Source: Fontibacillus phaseoli (lineage in GTDB: Bacteria; Bacillota; Bacilli; Paenibacillales; Paenibacillaceae). From it: a DNA stretch of 64,000 nt. The number at the start of each line of letters is the position of its first letter. Within the stretch, counting starts at the first letter, position 1. The DNA is taken from contig NZ_QPJW01000001.1 of the NCBI RefSeq assembly GCF_003337355.1, positions 248,001 to 312,000 of the forward strand, read 5' to 3'. This document shows positions 8,780 to 17,703 of this stretch, piece by piece. Position numbers and translations under genes: made by a program. The notes under the pieces were generated by a model, which was not told the DNA's origin, did not search any database, and worked only from the letters and a program-made list of their open reading frames with translations.

Positions 8780-11043
8780 TGAATCGTTCCAAAGACCGAA
8801 GATTTTCCTGGTACCGTATATTCTCGGTATTATGGCTGCTTCTGATCGCTATGCCATGGATTGATTACACGGAGCCTTTATGGTTTAAGGAGACAACGGC
8901 GCTTGTTACTGTGACTCTATTGACGGTTGCCGTGATCGAGATGCTTCCTTTGGGGGCGGCCTGGCGCTGGGTGATTAAGGCCTTTGCGGTAATGTCCGTT
9001 TGGCGGATCGTATTGGTCGCATATCAAGTGTACACCCCGGCCGGCAAATTGTTTCCGGATCAGTTTCGCGAGATGGCCCAGCAATTTACGCCTTATATTT
9101 GGTTCTCCTTGGGGGCTTGGGCGTTTTTTGAACTCGCGCTGGAACTGCTGACCGGAAAAAAACGCATTCTGGTCTTTTTGGCTGCTGATCTGGTGGCTTT
9201 TGCCATCCTGGACTCGTTTACTTCCTATTATTTATGGCAAAACGTAGCTTGGACGGTGTTCGGAGGGCTCGGTTGGCTGGTCAGCCTGCACTTCCGCTCT
9301 TTTCAGCTCAAATATCCGCAAGGCTGGAGCCGGCTTCGGAGCCAGCCGGTCAAGATCGCAGCTAACATTCTTGTTATTTTTGCCTGCGTTCTTTTGATCG
9401 GTATCAGCATGCCGTCGGTATCTCCGGTGTTAACCGATCCGTATACGGCCTGGAAAAACAAGGAGAACGGAGCGGGCGGGAGCGCCGCAATTCCGGCTTC
9501 CGCAGCGGCAGGAGCCGTCACGATTATTGCTCCGCAAGAAGTCATCTCCGGCTATAGCCGGGACGACACGGAGCTTGGGGGCGGTTTTGAATTTAGTTAC
9601 AGCCCGGTGATGGCCGTGGATACGTCCGTTAGGTCCTACTGGCGCGGAGAGACGCGCCGGAACTATACCGGCAAGGGATGGGCGGATCTTCAAGATGAGG
9701 TGCGGGATTACGAAATCTACCAGGAAAGCTCTACCGGAGAGCTGCCGGTCACGAAAATAGCTCCGAAGGTAAGCACCATGCAGGTGGAGCAAACGATCAC
9801 GATGCAAAACGAGGAAGTCTATCCCGTATTGTTCGGCGGTTATTCCATGGGCAGCGTGGAATTGCTGGATGAGGAGCAGCAAGCCGGGGGTACCATGATG
9901 TGGGCGTCCAAGGAAGCCGAACTCCATTGGGGCGGGTATAAGAAGGCGTTAAGCAGTCAGGAACCCATGGAGCGCCTCTACCCGAAAAAGTATAAAGTAG
10001 TCGCCAACATCCCGGTCATTCCGCTTGAGGAAGTACAGCAGGCTACTTTCGAGGAACTGTATCAGGGTTCTCAAGACAGAGGATATCTGCAATTACCTTC
10101 GGAGTTTCCGGAGCGGGTTCGGGAACTGGCCGTACAGGTTACCGCAGAAGGCTCCACCCCTTATAGGAAGATGGAACTCTTGCAGGCCTATCTCCGGCAA
10201 AACTATGAATACACAAATAAACCCGACTTGTCCCGGAAAAAAAGCAAAGACTTCGTGGATGCATTCTTATTCGAGATTAAGCAAGGGTATTGCGATTATT
10301 ATTCCACCTCCATGGTGATGATGGCCAGGTCGCTTGGCATTCCGGCACGATGGGTCAAAGGGTATGCTCCGGGCAACCAGCCTAACCCTGAGTACCTGCA
10401 GCGGTTCCCCGAAACGGGGATGGCATACCGGGTTAATAATGCCGACGCGCACTCCTGGGCTGAGCTGTATTTTGGCGAATACGGGTGGATTCCGTTCGAA
10501 GCGACTCCCGGTTTTGACGCCCCGGTACTGTACGAACAGGACGGGAGCGTAGTGACGCTTACCGATGATGCATCGGTGGATCGTGAATCCGCCAAACAAG
10601 ATGCCGGCTTTTTGAATGAAATTAGCCCCAAGACGATCCGGAACGTATTCCTGGTTGCGCTTGCGATTGTTCTGGCGTGGGTAGTGTACCAACTGCGGTC
10701 CGTTCTGTACTTTGGATTTTACAGATTGCGTTTGGGACGGCCTTTGACGATTGAAGAAAAGATTGTTCTGGAGACGCATCGCGTAGTCCGCAGACTGCGG
10801 TGGCGAGGCTTTGAGCGGAGCGGCGACGAGACGCTAAGGGAATCTTTTGGCCGCTGGAAAGAGAAACAGCCGGAACTGACGGCGTCCCTGGACGCGTTGC
10901 TGCGGGAATTTGAACGGGCCAGTTATAGCCGGCAGGCGTTTTCGCCGAATCAATGGAACATCGTTCAGGAGCTCTCACGCAAGCTGATCCGGATGACCCG
11001 AAGAAGAACCGGTGAACATTTTGTGGAACGTTTCAGAATATGA
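8776..11043 (+). CDS. Membrane transglutaminase-like protein (TgpA type)
   Basis: A 755-residue protein: about six N-terminal membrane helices (residues 10-215), a large extracytoplasmic part, a transglutaminase core, one late helix (about 620-640) and a cytoplasmic DUF4129-like tail. The catalytic Cys506 is in GYCDYYSTSMVMMAR and His559 in NADAHSWAELYF; the acidic third residue falls in IPFEATPGF. This is the TgpA/DUF3488 architecture. The ATG overlaps the DUF58 stop. With MoxR and DUF58 it forms a conserved triad thought to act on envelope proteins, but the chemistry (crosslinking or proteolysis) is unproven. A terminator follows directly. Confidence 0.9.
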   Translation: MMNRSKDRRFSWYRIFSVLWLLLIAMPWIDYTEPLWFKETTALVTVTLLTVAVIEMLPLGAAWRWVIKAFAVMSVWRIVLVAYQVYTPAGKLFPDQFREMAQQFTPYIWFSLGAWAFFELALELLTGKKRILVFLAADLVAFAILDSFTSYYLWQNVAWTVFGGLGWLVSLHFRSFQLKYPQGWSRLRSQPVKIAANILVIFACVLLIGISMPSVSPVLTDPYTAWKNKENGAGGSAAIPASAAAGAVTIIAPQEVISGYSRDDTELGGGFEFSYSPVMAVDTSVRSYWRGETRRNYTGKGWADLQDEVRDYEIYQESSTGELPVTKIAPKVSTMQVEQTITMQNEEVYPVLFGGYSMGSVELLDEEQQAGGTMMWASKEAELHWGGYKKALSSQEPMERLYPKKYKVVANIPVIPLEEVQQATFEELYQGSQDRGYLQLPSEFPERVRELAVQVTAEGSTPYRKMELLQAYLRQNYEYTNKPDLSRKKSKDFVDAFLFEIKQGYCDYYSTSMVMMARSLGIPARWVKGYAPGNQPNPEYLQRFPETGMAYRVNNADAHSWAELYFGEYGWIPFEATPGFDAPVLYEQDGSVVTLTDDASVDRESAKQDAGFLNEISPKTIRNVFLVALAIVLAWVVYQLRSVLYFGFYRLRLGRPLTIEEKIVLETHRVVRRLRWRGFERSGDETLRESFGRWKEKQPELTASLDALLREFERASYSRQAFSPNQWNIVQELSRKLIRMTRRRTGEHFVERFRI

Positions 11044-11057
11044 CGGTCAGTTAATGA

Positions 11058-11087
11058 ATCCCCGGTGCTTGCGCCGGGGATGTTTTC
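11058..11087 (+). terminator. Terminator after the MoxR operon
   Basis: ATCCCCGG (11058-11065) pairs with CCGGGGAT (11074-11081), followed by GTTTTCTT. It lies 15 bases after the transglutaminase stop. Confidence 0.85.
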
Positions 11088-11161
11088 TTATTTAAAATAT
11101 AAATATAAAGCAGGGACAGAATATGGTATAGTTTGTCGTATGAAACCGAGGTGAACGTACA

Positions 11162-11689
11162 TTGTTTGAAGGATTTTTGCCAAAACTGCGGGTTAACAGC
11201 GTTTTTGATATCGACCTCCAAGGTCTGTACCAACAAGGGTACCGGGGAATCATCACGGACCTGGACAATACGCTGGTCGGGGCCAAAGCTCCTTTGGCTA
11301 CGCCCGAGTTGGTGGAATGGTTCGAAAAGGTAAAGAAAGCCGGATTTAAACTTGTGATCGTGTCAAACAATAATTTGGACAGGGTGTCGGTATTCGCCAC
11401 CCCCTTAAATATTGAGTTCGTGCATAAGGCGAGAAAACCGGCGGGCTCCTCATTCCGGAAAGGAATGGAGATTATGGGCCTAGATCCGAAGGAGACGATT
11501 GTGGTAGGCGATCAAATGATGACCGATATTCTGGGAGGCAACCGGCAGGGGCTGTTTACTGTTTTGGTGCTTCCGATATCGGCCGGTGACGAGGGCCTCG
11601 GCACCCGCATTAACCGACGTTTGGAGCGGATCGTCAAGCATCGTTTGGGGAAATCGGGATTATGGCTTGAGGAGGAAAAGCAAAAATGA
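11162..11689 (+). CDS. yqeG: YqeG family HAD-IIIA phosphatase
   Basis: A 175-residue HAD-superfamily protein. Motif I is DLDNTLVG, motif II SNN, and motif III/IV VVGDQMMTDILGGNRQG. YqeG heads the conserved yqeG-yqeH-aroE-yhbY-nadD-yqeK-rsfS-yqeM cluster of Bacillales; its substrate is not settled. The start is TTG at 11162, with GAGGTGA (11148-11154) 7 bases ahead. The stop overlaps the yqeH ATG as ATGA, so translation is coupled. A likely promoter -10 (TATGGTATAGT region, 11122-11132) lies just upstream. Confidence 0.93.
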   Translation: MFEGFLPKLRVNSVFDIDLQGLYQQGYRGIITDLDNTLVGAKAPLATPELVEWFEKVKKAGFKLVIVSNNNLDRVSVFATPLNIEFVHKARKPAGSSFRKGMEIMGLDPKETIVVGDQMMTDILGGNRQGLFTVLVLPISAGDEGLGTRINRRLERIVKHRLGKSGLWLEEEKQK

Positions 11690-12813
11690 CAGACAAGCGG
11701 AGCGAAGAACGACAATTCCGCTGCAGCGGCTGCGGGATCAAACTGCAGAGCGAAGAGCAGAACCGACCGGGGTATACCCCGAAGCAGGCACTTACACGGG
11801 AGCCGGTCATTTGCCAGCGGTGCTTCCGGATCAAAAACTACAATGAATCCTCATCCGTTACGGTGGAGCAGGACGAGTTCTTACGGCTGCTCGGCCAAAT
11901 CGGCGGAAAAGAGGCGCTGGTCATTCACATCGTCGATATTTTTGATTTTCACGGCAGCGTGATTTCCGGGCTTCAGCGTTTTATCGGCAATAACCCGGTG
12001 TTGCTCGCCGTTAACAAAATCGATCTGCTGCCCAAAGTAACCAATTGGAACAAGCTGCGAAACTGGGTACAAAAAGAAGCGAAGGATCTCGGGCTGAAAG
12101 TGGAGGATGTCGTGCTCTGCAGCGCGAAGCAAAACAGCGGCTTCGACCGTCTGCTGGAAGCGCTGGCAAGATACCGCGGTGATCGGGACGTGTATGTGGT
12201 CGGTGCGACGAATGTCGGCAAATCGACGCTCATCAACCGGCTGATCCGCGATTACAGCGATCTTGATCAGGAACTGACCGTGTCCAGATATCCGGGGACG
12301 ACGCTGGATATGGTGCATATTCCGTTGGACGACGGGAGAGCGATTATCGATACGCCGGGCATTATGTATCCCTCCAGGTACAGCGAGATCGTGAGCCCGG
12401 AGGATCTGGGCATCCTTTTGCCGGATAAGCCGTTGAAGCCGACGGTGTACCAGTTGAATGAAGGGCAAACCATTTTCTTCGGCGGGTTTGGCCGGTTCGA
12501 CTTTATTCAGGGGGAACGTCAATCGTTCACCTGCTTCGTAAGCGGGCGGGTTCCCCTGCACCGGACCAAGCTGGATCGGGCGGACGAATTGTTTGCGGAT
12601 CATGCGGGTGAACTGCTTAGCCCTCCAACCCGGGAAAACCTGGAGAAACTTCCGGAATGGACGCAGCATGAGTTCCGCGTTGCGAAAGGGAGCCGGTCCG
12701 ACCTGTTTATTTCGGGTCTGGGCTGGATCAAGGTGAATAATGAGTCGGGTGCGGTTGTGGCTGTTCATGTGCCCAAAGGCATTAAAGTGATGGTCCGGCC
12801 TTCAGTGATCTAG
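11686..12813 (+). CDS. yqeH: Ribosome biogenesis GTPase YqeH
   Basis: A 375-residue circularly permuted GTPase. An N-terminal zinc finger (CSGCGIKLQ then CQRC) precedes the permuted motifs: G4 NKIDLL, G5 SAK, then G1 GATNVGKST and G3 DTPG, with a C-terminal domain. YqeH is needed for 30S subunit assembly and is essential or near-essential in Bacillus. It overlaps yqeG by 4 bases and is followed by aroE after 40 bases. Length and motif order are canonical. Confidence 0.97.
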   Translation: MTDKRSEERQFRCSGCGIKLQSEEQNRPGYTPKQALTREPVICQRCFRIKNYNESSSVTVEQDEFLRLLGQIGGKEALVIHIVDIFDFHGSVISGLQRFIGNNPVLLAVNKIDLLPKVTNWNKLRNWVQKEAKDLGLKVEDVVLCSAKQNSGFDRLLEALARYRGDRDVYVVGATNVGKSTLINRLIRDYSDLDQELTVSRYPGTTLDMVHIPLDDGRAIIDTPGIMYPSRYSEIVSPEDLGILLPDKPLKPTVYQLNEGQTIFFGGFGRFDFIQGERQSFTCFVSGRVPLHRTKLDRADELFADHAGELLSPPTRENLEKLPEWTQHEFRVAKGSRSDLFISGLGWIKVNNESGAVVAVHVPKGIKVMVRPSVI

Positions 12814-12853
12814 TCTCTTTCTCGTTTACGGAAAGGATCAAAGGGGGAAAACT

Positions 12854-13720
12854 ATGAATGTCGTAGAGAAAGAGCGGGGAGGAAATCCATTGCCGCTGTT
12901 GCTCGGCGTCATGGGGGATCCGATCATTCAGTCCAAGTCTCCGGCAATGCACATGGCGGCGCTTGAAGCTGCGGGTATCGAGGGAAGTTACGTACCGCTT
13001 CACGTAAAAGAAGAGCGTTTGCAGCAGGCGGTACAAGGAATCCGCGCGCTTGGATTCCGCGGTGTTAACGTAACGGTTCCACATAAAGTCGAGATCATAA
13101 AATATTTGGACGAAATCGACGAAGGAGCCCGTGCCATCGGCGCGGTGAATACGATACTCAATGACGGCGGAGTGTTGAAAGGCTATAATACGGATGGCAT
13201 CGGCTATATCCGTTCTTTGAAAGAGGAGGCTGCGCCCGATTTGACCGGAAAGCGGGTACTTGTGCTCGGTTCCGGCGGCGCGGCACGCGGCATTGTGTAT
13301 GCCCTGCTGCAGGAGGCGCCTGCCCGGGTAATCGTGGCGAACCGCACGGCGGAGAAGGCGCGGGATTTGGCCCGGGAATGGAGCCATCTCGGTCACCTTC
13401 AGGGGTGCGGCATGGAAGAGGCCGGCAACCTGCTGCCGGAAGTTGATATTTTGATCAATACAACCTCCGTCGGAATGTATCCGCATCCCGGCCATATGCC
13501 GCTAGATGCGGCTGGGTTGCCTTCCGGCATCGTCGTAAGCGACCTCATTTATAATCCGCTGCGGACGGAATTGCTCATTCAGGCGGAACGGAAAGGCTGT
13601 ACGGTCCATAATGGAATCGGAATGTTCGTTTATCAAGGGAGCTACGCCTTTGAATATTGGACCGGCATGCCGGCTCCCGTGGAAGCGATGCGGGCCGCGG
13701 TGTTAAGCAGTTTGGCATAG
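12854..13720 (+). CDS. aroE: Shikimate dehydrogenase
   Basis: A 288-residue AroE: NADPH-dependent reduction of 3-dehydroshikimate to shikimate in aromatic amino acid synthesis. Motifs are QSKSPAMHMAALEAAG (substrate loop), NVTVPHKVEI with the catalytic Lys, GAVNTI, NTDG, the nucleotide loop GSGGAARGIV and NTTSVGMYP. The ATG at 12854 is preceded by AAGGGGGAAA. Its place between yqeH and yhbY is the normal Bacillales order. Unlike its neighbours it is followed by about 360 bases of repeat-rich noncoding DNA before the next gene of the cluster. Confidence 0.97.
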   Translation: MNVVEKERGGNPLPLLLGVMGDPIIQSKSPAMHMAALEAAGIEGSYVPLHVKEERLQQAVQGIRALGFRGVNVTVPHKVEIIKYLDEIDEGARAIGAVNTILNDGGVLKGYNTDGIGYIRSLKEEAAPDLTGKRVLVLGSGGAARGIVYALLQEAPARVIVANRTAEKARDLAREWSHLGHLQGCGMEEAGNLLPEVDILINTTSVGMYPHPGHMPLDAAGLPSGIVVSDLIYNPLRTELLIQAERKGCTVHNGIGMFVYQGSYAFEYWTGMPAPVEAMRAAVLSSLA

Positions 13721-13797
13721 GCGGCTAACGAGTTGGCTGTGCCGCCGTTTTAAAACATTCGGGTATGAGGCGTACGGCGCAGCCGTTTCTGGCTTCA

Positions 13798-13988
13798 TTA
13801 ACTGGAAATTCTCCAGTTAATTCCATCGATTTACGCGATCGAAGGAATTTAACCGGAAAACCTCCATCTATTTTGACCGAAGTCGTCTTTAATTCGAGTC
13901 GAGCGGCCAATTAACTGGAGATTATCCAGTTTATTGGGATGATTAAAACGGTAAGCTCGATTTAGCTGTATATTTTCCAGTTAATGCG
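13798..13988. repeat. Intergenic cluster of TTAACTGGA / TCCAGTTAA inverted repeats
   Basis: The 358-base gap between aroE and yhbY has no credible gene but holds a repeated motif. At 13798-13821, TTAACTGGA and TCCAGTTAA flank a short AT-rich centre (AATTC). A diverged copy TTAACCGGAAAACCTCC lies at 13849-13865, a third near-palindrome TTAACTGGAGATTATCCAG at 13911-13929, and a half copy TTTTCCAGTTAA at 13973-13984. Copies are spaced about 50-60 bases apart. This resembles a dispersed intergenic repeat rather than a terminator, since no T-runs follow. It splits the normally compact yqe cluster. Confidence 0.7.
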
Positions 13989-14078
13989 CTTTTGATCGGA
14001 TCATCCTGAGCTAATGGTTATCCCTACCCGATATATCTCCAATCAACTATTTTAAATTTAGAGGAGTTTTGAAATTAC

Positions 14079-14369
14079 ATGCTTACTGGAAAACAAAAAC
14101 GTTATTTGCGGAGCCAAGCTCACCATCTTCAGCCGATTTTTCAGGTTGGCAAGGGGGGCACGAACGATCAGATCATCCGGCATATTTCCGAAGCGCTGGA
14201 ACGCCGGGAATTGATCAAAGTTTCCGTGCTCAACAACAATCTGGACGATCCCAAGGAAATTGCCGAAGAGCTGGCTTCCGGAGCGGAAGCCGAGTTGGTT
14301 CAACTGATCGGAAGAACGATTGTATTGTATAAGGAATCTCGCGAATATAAACAGATTGAGCTTCCTTAA
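14079..14369 (+). CDS. yhbY: YhbY-type CRM domain RNA-binding protein
   Basis: A 96-residue single CRM-domain protein (YhbY/YqeI). It has the N-terminal LTGKQKRYLRSQAHHLQPIF, the GKGG(T)ND loop and the late IGRTIVLYKES strand of the family. It binds pre-50S ribosomal particles and is thought to help ribosome assembly. GAGGAG at 14061-14066 is 12 bases from the ATG, somewhat long. The nadD start follows after 21 bases. Confidence 0.95.
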   Translation: MLTGKQKRYLRSQAHHLQPIFQVGKGGTNDQIIRHISEALERRELIKVSVLNNNLDDPKEIAEELASGAEAELVQLIGRTIVLYKESREYKQIELP

Positions 14370-14390
14370 GCGGCAGAGGAGGATATGGAC

Positions 14391-14984
14391 ATGAAGAGAG
14401 TCGGCATTATGGGGGGAGCCTTTGACCCGATCCATCTGGGACATTTGTTGGCTGCGGAAGCTGCGCGCGAACAATATCGACTCGAAGAGGTCTGGTTCAT
14501 GCCTTCTCATATTCCTCCCCACAAACACCAGGCCGGTGTCAGCGGGGAGCAGCGGCTCGCCATGGTGGAAGCGGCGACGAGGAGCCATCCGGCATTCAAA
14601 CCGCTCGATATCGAGCTGCGCCGCGGCGGGGTATCCTATACCGTCGATACGATAAAAGAGCTTCGCGGCCAGCATCCGGCCTTGAAATTGCATTTTATCA
14701 TCGGGGCCGACATGGTCAATTACCTTCCAAAATGGGAGGGGATCGAGGAATTGACGGGCATGCTGCGGTTTATCGGTCTGCAGCGTCCCGGAAGTTTTCT
14801 TGAGCTTGATGCGCTGCCGCCGTATATTCAAGACGCGGTGCTTCTTGCGGATATGCCGCTCGTCGATATTTCTTCCAGCCTGATCCGCAAAAGAATCTCC
14901 AGCGGATTGTCGGTGCGTTACATGGTGCCCGAAGCGGTGTATGAATATATCGTAAGGAGCGGATTGTATGGAATACACTCGTGA
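14391..14984 (+). CDS. nadD: Nicotinate-nucleotide adenylyltransferase
   Basis: A 197-residue NadD: makes deamido-NAD from nicotinate mononucleotide and ATP. The nucleotidyltransferase signature MGGAFDPIHLGHLL is N-terminal, and the C-terminal ISSSLIRKRI motif is intact. The ATG at 14391 is preferred because AGAGGAGG (14375-14382) lies 8 bases ahead; the in-frame ATG at 14385 would be only 2 bases from it. The 3' end overlaps yqeK by 17 bases. Confidence 0.96.
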   Translation: MKRVGIMGGAFDPIHLGHLLAAEAAREQYRLEEVWFMPSHIPPHKHQAGVSGEQRLAMVEAATRSHPAFKPLDIELRRGGVSYTVDTIKELRGQHPALKLHFIIGADMVNYLPKWEGIEELTGMLRFIGLQRPGSFLELDALPPYIQDAVLLADMPLVDISSSLIRKRISSGLSVRYMVPEAVYEYIVRSGLYGIHS

Positions 14985-15546
14985 TCAACTGATCGGGATC
15001 GTCTCCGGACAAATGCCGGCCAAACGTTGGAAGCATGTCGAAGGCGTTATGGACACGGCGGTGATCTTGGCGAAGCGTTTTGGCGGCGATCCCGAAAAAG
15101 CGGATTTAGCCGCGCTCCTGCACGATTTGGCCAAATTTTGGCCGGTCGATCGGCAGGAAGCCGTCATCCGCGACAACGGCTTGAATTCGGAACTGCTGGA
15201 GCATGACAAACAGCTTCTGCACGCGGAAGTCGGTGCTTTTATCTCGCAGCGCGACTACGGCATCGAGGATCGGGAGGTGCTGGATGCTATCCGGTATCAT
15301 ACATCCGGGCGAGTAGGCATGACGAATCTGGACAAGATTGTCTGTCTGGCCGATTATATGGAGCCGGGGCGGGAGTTTCCCGGCGTCGAGCGGATTCGCG
15401 AACTGGCTGAGCACAATCTGGAGGAAGCGCTGATCGCCGGTTTCGATTCGACGATTTCCTTCCTGTTGGAGAAGCGGAAGGCGATTTTTCCGCTAACCGT
15501 CTTGGCCCGAAACGATCTCATCAAAGCAACGAGAGCGATTTTATAA
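14968..15546 (+). CDS. yqeK: YqeK family HD-domain hydrolase (symmetrical Ap4A hydrolase)
   Basis: A 192-residue HD-domain phosphohydrolase. The metal ligands are visible as KHVEG, the HD pair in AALLHDLAKF, HAEVGAF and the late Asp in VCLADYMEP. YqeK-type enzymes hydrolyse diadenosine tetraphosphate symmetrically to ADP. AAGGAG at about 14953 serves the ATG at 14968, inside the end of nadD; co-translation is therefore likely. Confidence 0.95.
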   Translation: MEYTRDQLIGIVSGQMPAKRWKHVEGVMDTAVILAKRFGGDPEKADLAALLHDLAKFWPVDRQEAVIRDNGLNSELLEHDKQLLHAEVGAFISQRDYGIEDREVLDAIRYHTSGRVGMTNLDKIVCLADYMEPGREFPGVERIRELAEHNLEEALIAGFDSTISFLLEKRKAIFPLTVLARNDLIKATRAIL

Positions 15547-15580
15547 GCTACAACATCTATTTAACTAGGAGGCTGAATGA

Positions 15581-15928
15581 ATGCCGGTATCACCAAATGA
15601 ATTGCTAAGTATTGCGGTGGCAGCCGCGGAAGACAAAAAAGCGATGAATCTCGTGGCGCTAGACCTGAAAGAAATCTCCATGATTGCCGACTATTTCGTC
15701 ATCTGTCACGGTAACTCGGACACGCAAGTACAGGCCATCGTGACGGAGGTGCGCAAACGCGCCCAGGAAGCTGGCGTAAATATTCGCGGTATTGAGGGAA
15801 TGAACTCCGCCCGTTGGGTGCTTATGGACTTGGGGGATGTCGTAGTTCATGTATTCCACCGGGACGAGCGGGAGTTTTATAATATCGAGCGTCTGTGGTC
15901 GGACGCTAAAGTAGTGGAGAACGTATGA
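15581..15928 (+). CDS. rsfS: Ribosomal silencing factor RsfS
   Basis: A 115-residue RsfS (YbeB/Iojap). Typical segments are ADYFVICHGNSDTQVQAI, GMNSARWVLMDLGDVVVHVF and the YNIERLW tail. It binds ribosomal protein L14 and blocks 30S-50S joining under starvation. AGGAGGC lies about 9 bases before the ATG. Its stop overlaps the next ATG by 4 bases. Confidence 0.97.
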   Translation: MPVSPNELLSIAVAAAEDKKAMNLVALDLKEISMIADYFVICHGNSDTQVQAIVTEVRKRAQEAGVNIRGIEGMNSARWVLMDLGDVVVHVFHRDEREFYNIERLWSDAKVVENV

Positions 15929-16833
15929 GCCTTGTAGCGGGAACGATTATTTCTCTTCCCGTTGATCGGGAAGTGTCGCCTTACGGCTATTTTCTCAGCG
16001 GAGGCACGCAGGACGTGCTGCTTCATTACTCGGAGCTGACGAGTAAAGTCCAGCCGGGCGAGACCGTCGAAGTGTTTTTGTTCTATGATACGGATGACCG
16101 GCTGGCCGCAACGATGAAAAAACCGTTTCTCACGTTAGGGGAGCTCGCACTGCTGGAGGTAGCCGATGTGCATCCGCGTCTCGGCTGCTTTCTTGAAATG
16201 GGACTGGGCCGGCAACTGTTGCTGCCGATCCGGGAGCTGCCTGAACTCCGCGAGCTCCATCCCCAAGTGGGAGACCGGGTCTATGTTCTGATGGAGCACG
16301 ACAAGCAGGGACGCCTGAAGGCTAAGTTGGCCGGGGAGCAGGAATTGGCCCAGTATGCTTTTCACGCGCCGACGACCTGGAACAACCAGTGGATGGAAGC
16401 TGTCGTTTATAAGCCGCTACAGATGGGGACGTTCGTCATCGTAGACGGAGGGGTGCTCGGATTCGGAGTGATCGGGATGATCCATTCCTCCGAGCGTAGC
16501 CGGCTATTGCGTTTAGGCGAGCGGGTCAAGGTTCGTGTTTCGCATATCCGCGAGGACGGACGGATCAACCTGTCGATGGTGCCGCGTAAGGAAATCGGCC
16601 GCGACGAAGATGCCGAGCGCATTCTGGCTTACCTGGAGAGCCGCCCCGGCGGAGGGATGCCATTCTCGGACGCTACCGCGCCCGACCTGATCAAGCAGCG
16701 GTTCGGCATTAGCAAATCGGCGTTCAAGCGTGCGCTCGGTAAGCTGTTGAAGGAAGGCAAGATCACGCAGAGAGAGAACTGGACTTACCTGGCTTCCGTA
16801 TTGAAGGACAAGGAAGAAACCAGACCGGAATAA
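15925..16833 (+). CDS. cvfB: CvfB-type S1 RNA-binding protein
   Basis: A 302-residue protein with tandem S1-like OB domains and a C-terminal winged helix, matching CvfB/YitL. Recognisable segments are VSPYGYFLSGG (first S1), the S1 repeat GERVKVRVSHIREDGRINLSM and the C-terminal FGISKSAFKRALGKLLKEGKI. CvfB influences virulence and envelope genes in Staphylococcus and binds RNA. Its location is notable: it lies between rsfS and yqeM, overlapping rsfS by ATGA, whereas in Bacillus subtilis yqeM directly follows rsfS (yqeL). The coupling implies co-expression with ribosome biogenesis genes. Confidence 0.9.
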   Translation: MSLVAGTIISLPVDREVSPYGYFLSGGTQDVLLHYSELTSKVQPGETVEVFLFYDTDDRLAATMKKPFLTLGELALLEVADVHPRLGCFLEMGLGRQLLLPIRELPELRELHPQVGDRVYVLMEHDKQGRLKAKLAGEQELAQYAFHAPTTWNNQWMEAVVYKPLQMGTFVIVDGGVLGFGVIGMIHSSERSRLLRLGERVKVRVSHIREDGRINLSMVPRKEIGRDEDAERILAYLESRPGGGMPFSDATAPDLIKQRFGISKSAFKRALGKLLKEGKITQRENWTYLASVLKDKEETRPE

Positions 16834-16929
16834 GCAGATGAGCTACACTGAGCGATTCTCAAACATGGATTACAAAATAAACTGTACCTGCAACGACAGA
16901 TGTGCGGAAATGAAAGTGCGGTGACAGCC

Positions 16930-17703
16930 ATGGTATCTTACCGAAAGTTTGCCTATGTTTACGATGAATTGATGGAAGATATGCCTTATCCCGACTGGAT
17001 ACGTTTTGCCCGTCAAGCCTGGGAAAAGCACGGCATGCCGAAAACGGTCGTGGATCTTGGTTGCGGAACGGGCAGTATTACCATTCCGCTTGTAAACGCC
17101 GGTTTTGAAGTGACCGGGATTGATCTGTCTGCGGATATGCTGGCGGTAGCCCGGCGCAAAATGGAAGGGACGCCGCAGGGCTCCCGTCTGTTCCACAATG
17201 GCGGCGTACGTTGGGTCCAGCAGGATATGACGGAATGGGAAATGCCTGAACCGGTCGATTCGGTGATTTCTTTTTGCGATTGCCTGAATTACTTGCTGGA
17301 AGAGGAGGACATCGTCCGTACATTCCGCAGAACCTATGAAGGGTTGAAGCCGGGCGGTACTTTTCTGTTCGATGTTCATCATCCGAACACGTTGCGGCGG
17401 TATGAAGAGGAGCAGCCGTTCATTTGGAACGAATCCTCCGTGGCTTACATCTGGACTTGCGAGCGGGATGATGCACGGGATGAAATTGAACATCATCTGA
17501 CTATTTTTGCCCGTGAAGACGAGAGCGGTCCCGGGTTGTACCGTCGTTTCGAGGAAAACCACGTGCAGCGGTCTTACGATCCGGAATGGATGAAGAGCCA
17601 ACTATTACGGTGCGGGTTCCGGGATGTCTCCTGCTATGCCGACTTCGAGTGGGTGGAAGCGACGGCGGATGCGGCCAGACTGTTTTATGTTGCTGTAAAA
17701 TAG
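16930..17703 (+). CDS. yqeM: YqeM-like SAM-dependent methyltransferase
   Basis: A class I methyltransferase of about 257 residues. Motif I is VVDLGCGTGSITIPL, the adenosine-binding acidic residue is in VTGIDLSADML, and the following NYLLEEEDI and LKPGGTFLFDVHHP stretches fit YqeM. The start is uncertain. I use ATG 16930 (MVSYRKFAYVYDELM) because YqeM proteins begin with this segment; upstream in-frame starts at 16921 (GTG) and 16900 (ATG) also lack good ribosome sites. It ends the yqe cluster here. Substrate unknown. Confidence 0.88.
   Translation: MVSYRKFAYVYDELMEDMPYPDWIRFARQAWEKHGMPKTVVDLGCGTGSITIPLVNAGFEVTGIDLSADMLAVARRKMEGTPQGSRLFHNGGVRWVQQDMTEWEMPEPVDSVISFCDCLNYLLEEEDIVRTFRRTYEGLKPGGTFLFDVHHPNTLRRYEEEQPFIWNESSVAYIWTCERDDARDEIEHHLTIFAREDESGPGLYRRFEENHVQRSYDPEWMKSQLLRCGFRDVSCYADFEWVEATADAARLFYVAVK

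Noticed and set aside
11881..12768. Long reverse-strand frame opposite yqeH (295 codons)
   Set aside because: It mirrors a canonical yqeH gene, has no ribosome site and its product resembles no family; it is a shadow of the coding strand.
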